From assembly GCA_016712105.1 (NCBI GenBank), contig JADJRU010000004.1, forward strand, positions 62,001-126,000: DNA of 64,000 nucleotides, given 5' to 3'. The translations under genes and the position numbers were made by a program. Shown piece by piece: positions 24,925-33,779 of the stretch. A model generated the notes under the pieces. It saw only the letters and a list, made by a program, of their open reading frames with translations. It was not told the origin of the DNA and searched no databases. Position 1 is the stretch's first letter; each line of letters starts with the position of its first letter. This DNA is from Ahniella sp. Lineage in GTDB: Bacteria; Pseudomonadota; Gammaproteobacteria; Xanthomonadales; Ahniellaceae.

Positions 24925-27900
24925 ATGCGTCTATCGACCATCAAATTGTCCGGCTTCAAGTCATTCGTCGACCCGACGGTGCTGCATTTGCCGACCAATA
25001 TGACCGGAATTGTCGGGCCAAACGGCTGCGGCAAGTCCAACATCATCGATGCCATCCGTTGGGTCATGGGCGAAAGTGCGGCCAGCCGCCTGCGCGGTGA
25101 CGCCATCACCGACGTGATCTTCTCGGGCTCGGGCAACCGCAAACCGGTCGGCTCAGCCACCGTCGAGCTGATCTTCGACAACTCCGACGGCGCCATCCAG
25201 GGCGAATACGCCAGCTTCAACGAAATTTCGATCAAGCGTCAGGTCAGCCGTGACGGCCAGTCCAACTATTTCCTGAACGGCGGCAAGTGCCGTCGCCGCG
25301 ACATCATCGACGTGTTCCTGGGCACCGGCCTGGGCGCACGGTCCTACTCGATCATCGAGCAGGGCATGATTTCGCAGATCATCGAAGCCCGCCCGGAAGA
25401 CCTGCGCCTGCATCTGGAAGAAGCCGCCGGCATTTCCAAGTACAAGGAGCGTCGCAAGGAGACCGAGTCGCGCATCAAGGCCACGCGCGAAAACCTCGAT
25501 CGCCTCAACGACGTCCGCCAGGAAGTCGACAAACAACTGGAGCACCTCAATCGCCAGGCCAAACAGGCCGAGCGTTACCAGAAGCTCAAGACCGATGCGA
25601 ACCGCGTCGAGGCCGAACTGAAGGCCCTGCATCTGCTCAGCCTGCGTGGCGAACTCGACGAACGCACCCAGAAAGTGCGTCGGGTTGAATTGCGCATCGA
25701 AGAACTGGTCGCCGAACAGCGCCATATCGAAGCCCAGCTCGAAAGTGAGCGCGAAAAGCAGGTGATGGCCGCCGACCACTTCAATGGGGTGCAGGGCGAG
25801 TTGTATCGCGTCAGTGGCGAAATCGCCCGCGTCGAACAGCAGATCAACTTCAACCGCGACCTCAACGAACGGCTGACCCGCTCGCTGAAAGAAACCGAGC
25901 AGGCGCATGCCGAACTGGCGGACCACATTCGTGGCGACCGTGACCAGATCGAAGCACTGACCCTGTCGCTGGCCGATTCCGAGCCGCAGCTGGAAGCACT
26001 TGAGATCCAGTCCGAACAACGCACCGAGGCTTTGCGGGTCGCCGAACAATCGATTCTGGACTGGCAATCACGTTGGGATGCCTATGCCCGCGACAGCGGC
26101 GAGTCCGCGCGTCTGGCAGAAGTCGAACGCACCCGCCTGAACTTCCTCGACAAACAGACACTCGACGCCTCGTCGCGCCTGGGGCAACTCGAAGAAGAAC
26201 AAGGCAAAGCCAACCTCGATGAACTGGCGATGGCGCAAGACGACTTGCTGCTGCGGCAGGAAGAGTTGCGCGAAAAAGTCGAGACCGGCACGGCGTCGCT
26301 CGATGAGCGCAAGCTGCACCTCGGTCGCGTGCAGGACGAAACCAAAGTCCTGCAGAATCGCCTGAACGATGCACGCTCCGAATTGTCGAAAGCCCGCGGG
26401 CGCCTGAGTTCGCTGGAAGCGCTGCAACACGCTGCGCTGGGGCAGGAGAAGGGCGGCGCGCAGGCTTGGCTGGATCGGATTGGCCTCGGCAATGGCAAGC
26501 GCCTGGGTGAAGCACTCAAGGTGGACGACGGTTATGAACGCGCGGTGGAAGTGGTCCTGGGTGCCTGGCTGGAAGCCGCACTGACCGAATCACCCGAAGC
26601 CGTGCTGGCCGACCTCGACAGCCTGGGCGAACACAACGTCGTGCTGATGTCGCAGACCCACGGCAGCACTCGCCAGGGTTCCTTGGCAGCGCATGTGGCG
26701 GGTCCGGAAGCGGCCCTGGCACTGCTGTCGAAAGTCCAGGTGGTCGATTCGCTGACAGAGGCCCGCGCCCAACACGCCGCGCTGAAGGCCGGCGAGTCGG
26801 TGATCACGAAGCAGGGTGACTGGCTGGGTCCCGACTGGGTACGCATCAGCCGTGCGCGCGAGGCACACTCCGGCGTGCTGGCGCGTGAGCGCGAAATCGA
26901 AGCGTTGGCCCATCGCAGCAGCAGTCTGGATCACGAAATCGACTTGCTCCTGATGAAGCAGGAAGAACTGAAAACGCAGAACTTCGAAGCCGAGCGCGCA
27001 CGCGACGACGCCCAGCGCGACTTGTACTTTGTGCATCGTCAGTTGTCCGAAGTTGCCGGCCAGATCCAGAGTGAAAAAGGCCGTCTGGAGAGCATGACCA
27101 CGCGTATGGGTCGGGTCGGCACGGAAATCGCCGAACTGCGCACGCGAATTGGCGAACTCGACGCTGAATCCCGTGAAGCACGTGCACGCCTGGAAACGGC
27201 GACCGAGCGGATGGGCGACCTCGAAGACCAGCGTGGCCAGCTCGATCACGAGCGCCGCACTCTGCTGGAACGTCGCGAAGACGCTCGCGCGAATGCGCGT
27301 GAAGCCCAGGATGCCAAACACCAGATCGCTCTGCGGTCGGAAGCCAAACGATCGACCCTCGCATCCTTGACTCAGTCGATGGCACGAATGGTGTCGCAGC
27401 TCACCACCCTCGACAGCCGCAAGCAGGAACTGGCCCAGCAGTTGGTTGTGGGGACCGAACCCGGTGTTGATCTCGACGCCGAACTGCGCACCTATCTCGA
27501 CCAGCGCATGCTGGTGGATCGCCAGCTGATCGATGCCCGCAAGGCGCTCGAAGCCTGTGATCTGGCGTTCCGTGCGCTCGAGCAGGAGCGGTCACGCGTG
27601 GAGCGCAGCGTCTCGGAAGAACGCGAGTCGCTGTCGGGGCTGCGGCTCGAAGAACAAAGCATCAAGATGCGCGCCGATCAGCACAACGAAGCCATTGTGG
27701 GTGCCGGCTTCGAGATCGAAGCGGTCGCGCAGGAACTGCCACCGGACGCCGAGCCTGGCCTGTGGGCTGAACGCCTCGCCGATCTGGAACGCAGCATCAA
27801 ACGCCTGGAGCCGGTCAATCTGGCTGCCATCAACGAATATCAGGAACAGTCGGCCCGCAAGATCTATCTGGATACCCAGTTCACGGATCTGACGACGGCC

Positions 27901-28422
27901 CTGGAAACGCTGGAAGGCGCGATCAAGAAGATCGATCGCGAGACCCGGACACGGTTCAAGGAAACGTTCGACAAGGTCAACACGGGCCTTCAGGAGCTCT
28001 TCCCGCGTCTGTTCGGTGGTGGACACGCCTATCTGGAACTCACCGGCGAAGATCTGCTCGACACGGGTGTGTCGATCATGGCGCGCCCACCCGGCAAACG
28101 CGTGACGTCGATCAGCCTGCTGTCGGGCGGCGAAAAGGCGCTGACGGCCGTGGCTCTGGTGTTCTCGATTTTCCGCCTGAATCCGGCGCCGTTCTGTCTG
28201 CTCGACGAGGTCGATGCCCCGCTCGACGAGGCCAATGTCGGTCGTTTCTGCAACATGCTCAAGGAAATGTGCGAACGCGTGCAGTTCCTGTTCGTGTCGC
28301 ACAACAAGGCGACGATGGAGTCTGCAACCCAGTTGTGTGGCGTCACCATGCGTGAGCCGGGCGTGTCGCGATTGGTGTCGGTGGACCTGGCCGAAGCAAC
28401 GAAACTCGTCGGCGCGGCCTGA
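24925..28422 (+). CDS. smc: Chromosome partition protein Smc
   Basis: Chromosome condensin ATPase of 1165 aa. N-terminal Walker A GPNGCGKSNIIDAIRWVMGE (about 32-51), a long coiled coil, a central hinge (about 515-640, from GEALKVDDGYERAVEVVLG), a returning coil, then the ABC signature SLLSGGEKALTAVALVFS and Walker B FCLLDEVDAPLDEANV. The start ATG at 24925 opens straight into the conserved RLSTIKLSGFKSF. zipA follows on the same strand at 74 bp. Confidence 0.96.
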   Translation: MRLSTIKLSGFKSFVDPTVLHLPTNMTGIVGPNGCGKSNIIDAIRWVMGESAASRLRGDAITDVIFSGSGNRKPVGSATVELIFDNSDGAIQGEYASFNEISIKRQVSRDGQSNYFLNGGKCRRRDIIDVFLGTGLGARSYSIIEQGMISQIIEARPEDLRLHLEEAAGISKYKERRKETESRIKATRENLDRLNDVRQEVDKQLEHLNRQAKQAERYQKLKTDANRVEAELKALHLLSLRGELDERTQKVRRVELRIEELVAEQRHIEAQLESEREKQVMAADHFNGVQGELYRVSGEIARVEQQINFNRDLNERLTRSLKETEQAHAELADHIRGDRDQIEALTLSLADSEPQLEALEIQSEQRTEALRVAEQSILDWQSRWDAYARDSGESARLAEVERTRLNFLDKQTLDASSRLGQLEEEQGKANLDELAMAQDDLLLRQEELREKVETGTASLDERKLHLGRVQDETKVLQNRLNDARSELSKARGRLSSLEALQHAALGQEKGGAQAWLDRIGLGNGKRLGEALKVDDGYERAVEVVLGAWLEAALTESPEAVLADLDSLGEHNVVLMSQTHGSTRQGSLAAHVAGPEAALALLSKVQVVDSLTEARAQHAALKAGESVITKQGDWLGPDWVRISRAREAHSGVLAREREIEALAHRSSSLDHEIDLLLMKQEELKTQNFEAERARDDAQRDLYFVHRQLSEVAGQIQSEKGRLESMTTRMGRVGTEIAELRTRIGELDAESREARARLETATERMGDLEDQRGQLDHERRTLLERREDARANAREAQDAKHQIALRSEAKRSTLASLTQSMARMVSQLTTLDSRKQELAQQLVVGTEPGVDLDAELRTYLDQRMLVDRQLIDARKALEACDLAFRALEQERSRVERSVSEERESLSGLRLEEQSIKMRADQHNEAIVGAGFEIEAVAQELPPDAEPGLWAERLADLERSIKRLEPVNLAAINEYQEQSARKIYLDTQFTDLTTALETLEGAIKKIDRETRTRFKETFDKVNTGLQELFPRLFGGGHAYLELTGEDLLDTGVSIMARPPGKRVTSISLLSGGEKALTAVALVFSIFRLNPAPFCLLDEVDAPLDEANVGRFCNMLKEMCERVQFLFVSHNKATMESATQLCGVTMREPGVSRLVSVDLAEATKLVGAA

Positions 28423-28495
28423 CGCGCACCGCACAGACCATTCAGCTGGTGCGCCGTACCATGGCGCACCCCGAAAATGAAGGAAGAACATCGCA

Positions 28496-29377
28496 GTGGA
28501 AGCCTGGACCCTACGCCTGATCATCGTGTTTGCCGGCGTGCTCGTGCTGGGACTCATTTATTGGCAAGGCAGTCGCCAGTCCGGCCAGCAAGGCCGGCGC
28601 ATTCATGCGCCACGGCCGGCTCGTGAACGCCAGGCACCGGATCTCGATCGGCCCCAACCCAGTGCCGATCCCGGCTTCGACGCCGAACTCCAGGCCGAAC
28701 TCACGCGCCTGTCGCTCGAAATCTCCGAACATCGGGGTCAGGATTTTTCCGATCGGCCGGATTCGGATTTCGAGCCGACGGGACGCCGCGAACCAGCGCT
28801 CGGAGCGATGGAGCCATCCGAAGATGACGACCAGGACTTCACTCCGGCGCCGAGTGTGCAGAAGGTTCGCACCGAGCCGGAACTGGTGCCGCTGCCGCCC
28901 GAAAGCCAAGTGGGCGCCCGGACCCAGGAACGCATCGACCGCATCGTGACGCTGTTCGTCTGCGCTGAAGAAGGCGAGTTCATGCGCGGCAGCGACATTG
29001 TGGTCGCCGCGGAAAAGACCGGACTGACCTACGGTCATCTCGGCATTTTTCACAGCCTGATTCCCGGCAAACCGGAGCTCGGTCCGATCTTCAGCGTCGC
29101 CAGCATGGTGAAGCCCGGCCACTTCGAGATGCGCAAGATTCAGGAACTGCGTACGCCCGGACTCACCTTGTTCATGGCACTGCCGGGCCCGATGCGCGCC
29201 CTGGATGCCTGGGACTCGATGTTCCCGATCGCCAACCGTCTCGGTGAATTGCTCGGTGCCCAAGTGCTCGACGAACACCGGAACGCGCTGGGTCGACAGC
29301 GTGTGCAGCACCTGCGCGACGAACTGCGCGCCTATGACCGCGAGCAGGACAAGAACGTCATCAAGCGGCCCTGGTAG
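28496..29377 (+). CDS. zipA: Cell division protein ZipA
   Basis: Inner-membrane FtsZ anchor, 293 aa. One N-terminal helix (about 6-24, LRLIIVFAGVLVLGLIYWQ), a Pro/Asp/Glu-rich linker (about 30-145), then the C-terminal FtsZ-binding domain (about 148-285; GSDIVVAAEKTGLTYGHLGI, LFMALPGPM). It starts at GTG 28496. The smc-zipA order is common in gammaproteobacteria and is often followed by ligA. Here a GNAT gene follows instead. Confidence 0.93.
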   Translation: MEAWTLRLIIVFAGVLVLGLIYWQGSRQSGQQGRRIHAPRPARERQAPDLDRPQPSADPGFDAELQAELTRLSLEISEHRGQDFSDRPDSDFEPTGRREPALGAMEPSEDDDQDFTPAPSVQKVRTEPELVPLPPESQVGARTQERIDRIVTLFVCAEEGEFMRGSDIVVAAEKTGLTYGHLGIFHSLIPGKPELGPIFSVASMVKPGHFEMRKIQELRTPGLTLFMALPGPMRALDAWDSMFPIANRLGELLGAQVLDEHRNALGRQRVQHLRDELRAYDREQDKNVIKRPW

Positions 29378-29389
29378 GACAACTGACCG

Positions 29390-29983
29390 ATGAGCGTAGC
29401 CCATACGCTGCCACCGGCCGACGCTCCCCGAGGCTTCACGCGGCAACGCACGGGGCATTGGCGAGAGTCCCTGACCTTGGCCGACGGTCGCGAGTTGGTG
29501 CTTCGACCGATTGAGCCGGACGACACGCCAGCCCTTCAGCGTGCGTTTGCGAAGCTCGAGCCTGAAGAAGTTCGTCTGCGGTTCCTGCATCCGATGTCGG
29601 AACTCACCGATGCCTATGCGCGCGAACTATGTACGCTGGATCCAAAGCGCGCGTTTGCCTTGGTCATTGCCGAACCCGGAATCCCCGGAATAGCCGAGAT
29701 CGGCGCCGTGGCCCGCCTTGCGTTCGAAGAGCCGGGCGGTAATGCCGACTTCGCGATCATTGTCGGCCATCCCCTGGCTGGCAACGGTCTCGGCAGGCAC
29801 ATGCTTCGCCGCCTGATCGACTGGTCGCGCCGCCGTGGCCTGAAGTCGCTTCAAGGTGATGTGCTGAACGACAACCTGGTCATGCTGCATCTCGCGCATC
29901 GACTCGGATTTACCCAGCAATCCATGGGCGAGCCGGGGCTCGTGCGGATCTGCCGACCGCTGCAGAAGAAACATTTGGGCTGA
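29390..29983 (+). CDS. GNAT-family N-acetyltransferase
   Basis: 197 aa. GNAT fold with acetyl-CoA loop VGHPLAGNGLGRHMLRRLID (Q/RxxGxG/A-like, about 135-150) and the preceding strand pair GIAEIGAVARLAFE. The N-terminal segment LVLRPIEPDDTPALQRAF resembles the acetyltransferase half of Pat-type protein lysine acetyltransferases, but no acyl-CoA-synthetase-like part is present. It starts 12 bp after zipA and is probably co-transcribed. Substrate unknown. Confidence 0.85.
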   Translation: MSVAHTLPPADAPRGFTRQRTGHWRESLTLADGRELVLRPIEPDDTPALQRAFAKLEPEEVRLRFLHPMSELTDAYARELCTLDPKRAFALVIAEPGIPGIAEIGAVARLAFEEPGGNADFAIIVGHPLAGNGLGRHMLRRLIDWSRRRGLKSLQGDVLNDNLVMLHLAHRLGFTQQSMGEPGLVRICRPLQKKHLG

Positions 29984-29999
29984 GGGCCCGGCAGAGTGT

Positions 30000-30770
30000 T
30001 CAGTGTGTCGCGGGGAAAATCCGGTCGAAGTTGGCTTCGGTTTCTGCCGACAGCACTTCGGCGCTGATCTCCCGCAAGGCTGTCACGACGCTCACCACCG
30101 CAGTCAGATCGGCCGGTTCATGGCGTTGCCCGCGTTTGCAGGCACAAGGTTGATCAGGTGCGTCGGTTTCCAGCAAAAGCTGTGTGATTGGCATGTTCCG
30201 CACCACACGGCGCAGTCGTTGCGCCCGGTCATAGGTGATTGGCCCGCCGATCCCCAGCGCAAAACCGAGCGTGTGCAACTGCGACGCCTGCTGCTCGGAA
30301 CCCGAGAAACTGTGGACAACGCCACCTTTGGGCCGGTATCGGCGCAGGGTCGCAATGACTTCGTCCACCGCCCGACGGGCGTGCAGGACGAGGGGCAAGT
30401 CGAGTTCGACCGCCAGTTCGACTTGCGCGCGGAACACCACACGCTGGCGATCCGCGTCCAGTCCGTCCACGAAAAAATCCAGGCCGCATTCACCGATGGC
30501 GACCGGGCGGTGCTGTCGGCACCATGCGGCGAGGCTCGCCAATGCGGCATCGTCATGGCGATCGAGATACATCGGGTGCAAACCGAACGCCGGCAACAGG
30601 GACGGATCCCCGGCAGCGAGCTCGGCAATGGCCCGACAGCTGTCCAGATCGATCGCCGGCAACAACTGGCGAACGACACCCGCCGCACGGGCACGTGCCA
30701 CCACATCAGGACGATCGGCATCAAACTCCGGCGCGTCCAGATGACAGTGGCTATCGGTCCAGTGCAGCAC
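30000..30770 (-). CDS. TatD-family metal-dependent deoxyribonuclease
   Basis: 256 aa TIM-barrel metalloenzyme. Metal ligands are visible as DSHCHLD (N-terminus), GECGLDFF (Glu), VLHARRA (His), VHSFSG (His) and LLETDAP (Asp). The family acts as a 3'-5' exo/endonuclease in DNA repair and fragmentation, and some members act on D-amino-acyl or other substrates. The form is closest to the short YjjV/TatD type. A small membrane-protein gene lies 26 bp upstream on the same strand, suggesting an operon. Confidence 0.9.
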   Translation of the reverse strand: MLHWTDSHCHLDAPEFDADRPDVVARARAAGVVRQLLPAIDLDSCRAIAELAAGDPSLLPAFGLHPMYLDRHDDAALASLAAWCRQHRPVAIGECGLDFFVDGLDADRQRVVFRAQVELAVELDLPLVLHARRAVDEVIATLRRYRPKGGVVHSFSGSEQQASQLHTLGFALGIGGPITYDRAQRLRRVVRNMPITQLLLETDAPDQPCACKRGQRHEPADLTAVVSVVTALREISAEVLSAETEANFDRIFPATH

Positions 30771-30796
30771 GACGGTGCTCGGCCAGGGTCAGCGTG

Positions 30797-31045
30797 TCAG
30801 GGCAGGCGAGGGGGCTGCGAGGGCGGATTCGGCCGGATCGTCTGGATGGGCGGCTGAGCGGGCGGCGCAGCCCGGCGTTCCCGCCAGGTGGCAAACAGGG
30901 CAGTCATCGCAGCCAGCATGATTTCGTCGACGAACGGCAGGAAGTCTGGAATCAACACGTCGGCGACAAACACCGCCAGCGTGAGTCCAAGCAGCCAGGG
31001 GTACTTCAACTTCGATACGGCGGTCGTGACAATCGGGTTGGTCAT
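30797..31045 (-). CDS. DUF6116-like small membrane protein
   Basis: 82 aa. N-terminal MTNPIVTTAVSKLKYPWLL leads into one hydrophobic helix (GLTLAVFVADVLIPDFLPFVD) and a second weak one (MLAAMTALFATW), then a Pro/Arg-rich tail. It matches my memory of the xanthomonad DUF6116 family. The frame is open to 31123, but the ATG at 31045 fits and follows ggagattcgc. Function unknown; it precedes tatD. Confidence 0.65.
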   Translation of the reverse strand: MTNPIVTTAVSKLKYPWLLGLTLAVFVADVLIPDFLPFVDEIMLAAMTALFATWRERRAAPPAQPPIQTIRPNPPSQPPRLP

Positions 31046-31107
31046 GCGAATCTCCAGAACAAGCAGCCTGATAGCATGCCCATCATAGGAAAAGCAGGAA
31101 CGCTTGC

Positions 31108-31770
31108 GTGTGTTTGTCCCCAATCCATTGCCGGCTGTTCAGGTTCGTGGCAGCGCTGGTCGCGGTTCTGGCCACGTCGCTGTTCGCGCCGGACGCGCAC
31201 GCTCGTTTGTACCGATGCCTCGATGACCGCGGTCAGTGGACGTTCCAGGATCGACCCTGCCCGAAAGGCACTGAGCGCAAGGAAGTCCGGGAGCGCAATC
31301 TGGCGCCCACCGAATTGCGTCCCCGGAAGCAGCGCGAGATTCCCACCGCCTGCCTGGTCGAAAGTGCGGCCTTCCGGTTTGAACATGAAGACTTGATGGG
31401 TATCGAAGCCAAGCTGGTGATGAATCGGGATCAGTCGACCTATCAACTCGCCATCCAGATCAAGGGCGAGTGGCTGGATGCCGAATTGGTCCCGAAGCAG
31501 GTGTCATTGGTGCAGGACCTCGGGCGTCAGGGTCTGGTGGTCGGGGAGGGTGGGCTTGCCAATCCGGACTGGATGACCAATCTGCGGGTCCTGGGATACG
31601 GCCATTCGCGGACGCGCGGATTGGTGGATTCAGCCAAGACGGCGCTGGACTTGCACGTGGTGATCCACATCCGTGGTCGCGAAGAGCCGGACTGGAGTTT
31701 GCCGATCCCGGCCGGGATACTCGAAACGCTGCGCAACGAAGCGCTGGCGTGCAAGAAGGACACCGAATGA
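31108..31770 (+). CDS. Secreted DUF4124-domain protein
   Basis: 220 aa. Signal peptide (hydrophobic about 11-27, ending DAHA), then a DUF4124 domain with its hallmark LYRCLDDRGQWTFQDRPCPKGTE (two Cys, aromatic cluster), as in periplasmic proteins of many gammaproteobacteria. The remaining part (about 80-220) is beta-rich with no recognised domain. It begins at GTG 31108, and its stop overlaps the glycerophosphodiesterase start (ATGA), so the two are translationally coupled. Confidence 0.75.
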   Translation: MCLSPIHCRLFRFVAALVAVLATSLFAPDAHARLYRCLDDRGQWTFQDRPCPKGTERKEVRERNLAPTELRPRKQREIPTACLVESAAFRFEHEDLMGIEAKLVMNRDQSTYQLAIQIKGEWLDAELVPKQVSLVQDLGRQGLVVGEGGLANPDWMTNLRVLGYGHSRTRGLVDSAKTALDLHVVIHIRGREEPDWSLPIPAGILETLRNEALACKKDTE

Positions 31771-32723
31771 ATTGGGCCACGCTGGACGGCCAACCAACGC
31801 GGATCATTGCGCATCGAGGTGCGTCGGGAGATTGCCCGGAGCACACGATGGCAGCCTACGACCTGGGCGTCGCACAGGGCGCTGATGTCATCGAGCCGGA
31901 CCTGGTCAGCACAGCCGATCACCAACTCATCGCTCGTCATGATGCGTGGCTGTCGCGCAGCACCGATGTAGCCGAGAGGCCTGAATTTGCGGAACGGCGA
32001 CGACGGGGTTGGGGCGACCTGGAAGACTGGTGGGCCGCGGATTTTACGATCGCCGAACTCGGCCGCTTGCGTGCCCGCCAACCCTGGCCCGAGCGCGATC
32101 AATCGTTCATGGATGCAACGCTGCCGGACTTCAAGTCCCTGCTCACGTGGCTGATCGCGCAACGTCCTCACACGCCGATCCGTTTGTATCCGGAACTCAA
32201 GCATCCCGAGGAACATGAAGCAGACGGCTTCGATCCAACGGCTCGATTGATCAGCGATCTCGAAGGCTCCAGGATGACCGGCCGCGAGAGTCCGGTCTGG
32301 GTGCAGTGTTTTCGGATCGAACCCTTGCGTCGTGTGCGCGAACGGATCGACAACCCGGTGTTCGCGTTGTTCGAATCCCGCCATATTGATGGTGCCGAGT
32401 GGCTCCGTGCCCAGATTCACCGACACCCTTGGCTCGATGGCTTTGCGTTGCCCAAATCGTCACTTTATGGCGAACATGGTTATCGGCTGGTCCAGACCGC
32501 TCACGAACTCGGCAAGTCCGTGCATACCTGGACCATTCGCGACGATCAGGTGGCCGAGGGATTCGTTTCGGCTGCGGCCGAGTTGACGCGAGTATTCGAG
32601 TTGGGTGTCGACGCCGTGTTCTGCGATTTTCCCGGCACGGCTGTAAGGGCCCGTTCCGATTGGATCATGGGTCACAAGATCATTCCTCGAGACAGCGCGG
32701 CTGAGGCCGGGACGGTGTGCTAG
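31767..32723 (+). CDS. Glycerophosphodiester phosphodiesterase
   Basis: 318 aa GDPD-family TIM barrel that splits glycerophosphodiesters to glycerol-3-phosphate and an alcohol. Catalytic and metal residues: IIAHRGASGDCPEHT (HRG and PE), GADVIEPDLVSTADHQLIARHD (E-x-D and HD). Later conserved LYPELKHP and VHTWTIRDD are present. No signal peptide at the chosen ATG, so it is likely cytoplasmic (UgpQ-like), though the family length is nearer GlpQ. It is coupled to the upstream DUF4124 gene by ATGA. Confidence 0.9.
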   Translation: MNWATLDGQPTRIIAHRGASGDCPEHTMAAYDLGVAQGADVIEPDLVSTADHQLIARHDAWLSRSTDVAERPEFAERRRRGWGDLEDWWAADFTIAELGRLRARQPWPERDQSFMDATLPDFKSLLTWLIAQRPHTPIRLYPELKHPEEHEADGFDPTARLISDLEGSRMTGRESPVWVQCFRIEPLRRVRERIDNPVFALFESRHIDGAEWLRAQIHRHPWLDGFALPKSSLYGEHGYRLVQTAHELGKSVHTWTIRDDQVAEGFVSAAAELTRVFELGVDAVFCDFPGTAVRARSDWIMGHKIIPRDSAAEAGTVC

Positions 32724-32786
32724 CCGCTCACGGTTGGGCCAACCGCAGGCTCTTGGCCGCGCTGACGACGTGCCTGAATAATGCAG

Positions 32787-32809
32787 CCCTCCCCGATGTT
32801 CGGGGAGGG
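32787..32809. terminator. Hairpin between convergent genes
   Basis: ccctccccg-atgtt-cggggaggg, a 9-bp perfect stem between the glycerophosphodiesterase and metF. No T-run follows on either strand. It is either a rho-independent-like barrier or another extragenic palindrome; the following ttgggagagg recalls the repeats near 19.2 kb. Confidence 0.5.
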
Positions 32810-32840
32810 TTGGGAGAGGTTTAGGCGAAGGTGCTGCGAA

Positions 32841-33671
32841 TTACAAACCCAAACGGTCAATCACGGCCAGCGTCGGCTTGGCACGATTGAGCGTGTAGAA
32901 ATGCAGGCCCGGAGCACCGCCGGCCAGCAGGTCGCGGCACAACTTGGCCACGGCATCGGCACCAAACTCCCGGATCGCGTCGGCATCATCACCGAACCCA
33001 CGCATGCGACGTTCGATCCAACGCGGGATTTCTGCGCCGCAGATATCCGAGAAGCGCTTCAATTGCATGAAGTTCGCGATCGGCATGATGCCCGGTGTGA
33101 TGGGCACGGTGATTCCCATCGCGCGCGCCTCGTCGACAAACCGGAAGTACGCATCGGCGTTGAAGAAGTACTGCGTGATCGCACCGTCCGCACCAGCCTG
33201 CACCTTCCGCTGGAAATGCAGCAGGTCCGACTGCATGTCGGCCGCCTGCGGATGGGCCTCCGGGTAACACGCCACTTCAAGGTGAAACTTGTCGCCGCTC
33301 CGTTCGCGGATGAACGCGACCAGTTCGTTGGCATAACGGAACTCGCCGAACCCGGCCATACCCGATGGCATGTCACCGCGTAACGCCACGATGCGGCTGA
33401 CGCCCATGGCCTCGTAGAGTTTCAGCAAATGCCCGATCTCGTCGCGGGTACCGCCCATACAGGACAAGTGCGGTGCGGCATCCAGCCCGAATTCGGTACG
33501 CAGGCGGCGTACGGTTTCAGGCGTGTACGACAAAGTCGAGCCACCGGCGCCGAATGTCACCGACACATAATGCGGCTTGAGGGCCTTGAGCCGACTGGCC
33601 GTGGCATCAAGCTGCTGTTTTTGTTCGTCGGTCTTGGGCGGGAAGAATTCAAAGGAAAGCAGGGATGTCAT
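32841..33671 (-). CDS. metF: 5,10-methylenetetrahydrofolate reductase
   Basis: 276 aa FAD TIM-barrel enzyme that makes 5-methyl-THF for methionine synthesis. It starts FEFFPPKT and carries the family segments VTFGAGGST, ALRGDMP (FAD/folate loop), ACYPEAHP and ITQYFFNADAYFRF. Reading frame is open upstream to 34589, but that part is the antisense of the sulfotransferase gene; the ATG at 33671 is the family start. No SAM or SAH riboswitch could be recognised in the roughly 100-bp leader. Confidence 0.95.
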   Translation of the reverse strand: MTSLLSFEFFPPKTDEQKQQLDATASRLKALKPHYVSVTFGAGGSTLSYTPETVRRLRTEFGLDAAPHLSCMGGTRDEIGHLLKLYEAMGVSRIVALRGDMPSGMAGFGEFRYANELVAFIRERSGDKFHLEVACYPEAHPQAADMQSDLLHFQRKVQAGADGAITQYFFNADAYFRFVDEARAMGITVPITPGIMPIANFMQLKRFSDICGAEIPRWIERRMRGFGDDADAIREFGADAVAKLCRDLLAGGAPGLHFYTLNRAKPTLAVIDRLGL

Positions 33672-33779
33672 GCCGGGATTCCGCGGATCAATCGTAAGAG
33701 TTTCGCACAGAAGCCCGCGGGAGCGCTGCGTTTCGTCGACGCCTTGATATGCTTGACACTCATTTGACGGACCCTCTGA

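Noticed and set aside
28511..29590. 359-codon minus-strand frame across zipA and the GNAT gene
   Set aside because: Shadow frame; both genes on the + strand are well supported.
32366..32385. gttcgaatcccgcc resembling a tRNA T-arm
   Set aside because: It lies inside the glycerophosphodiesterase coding frame and has no matching acceptor or anticodon arms.
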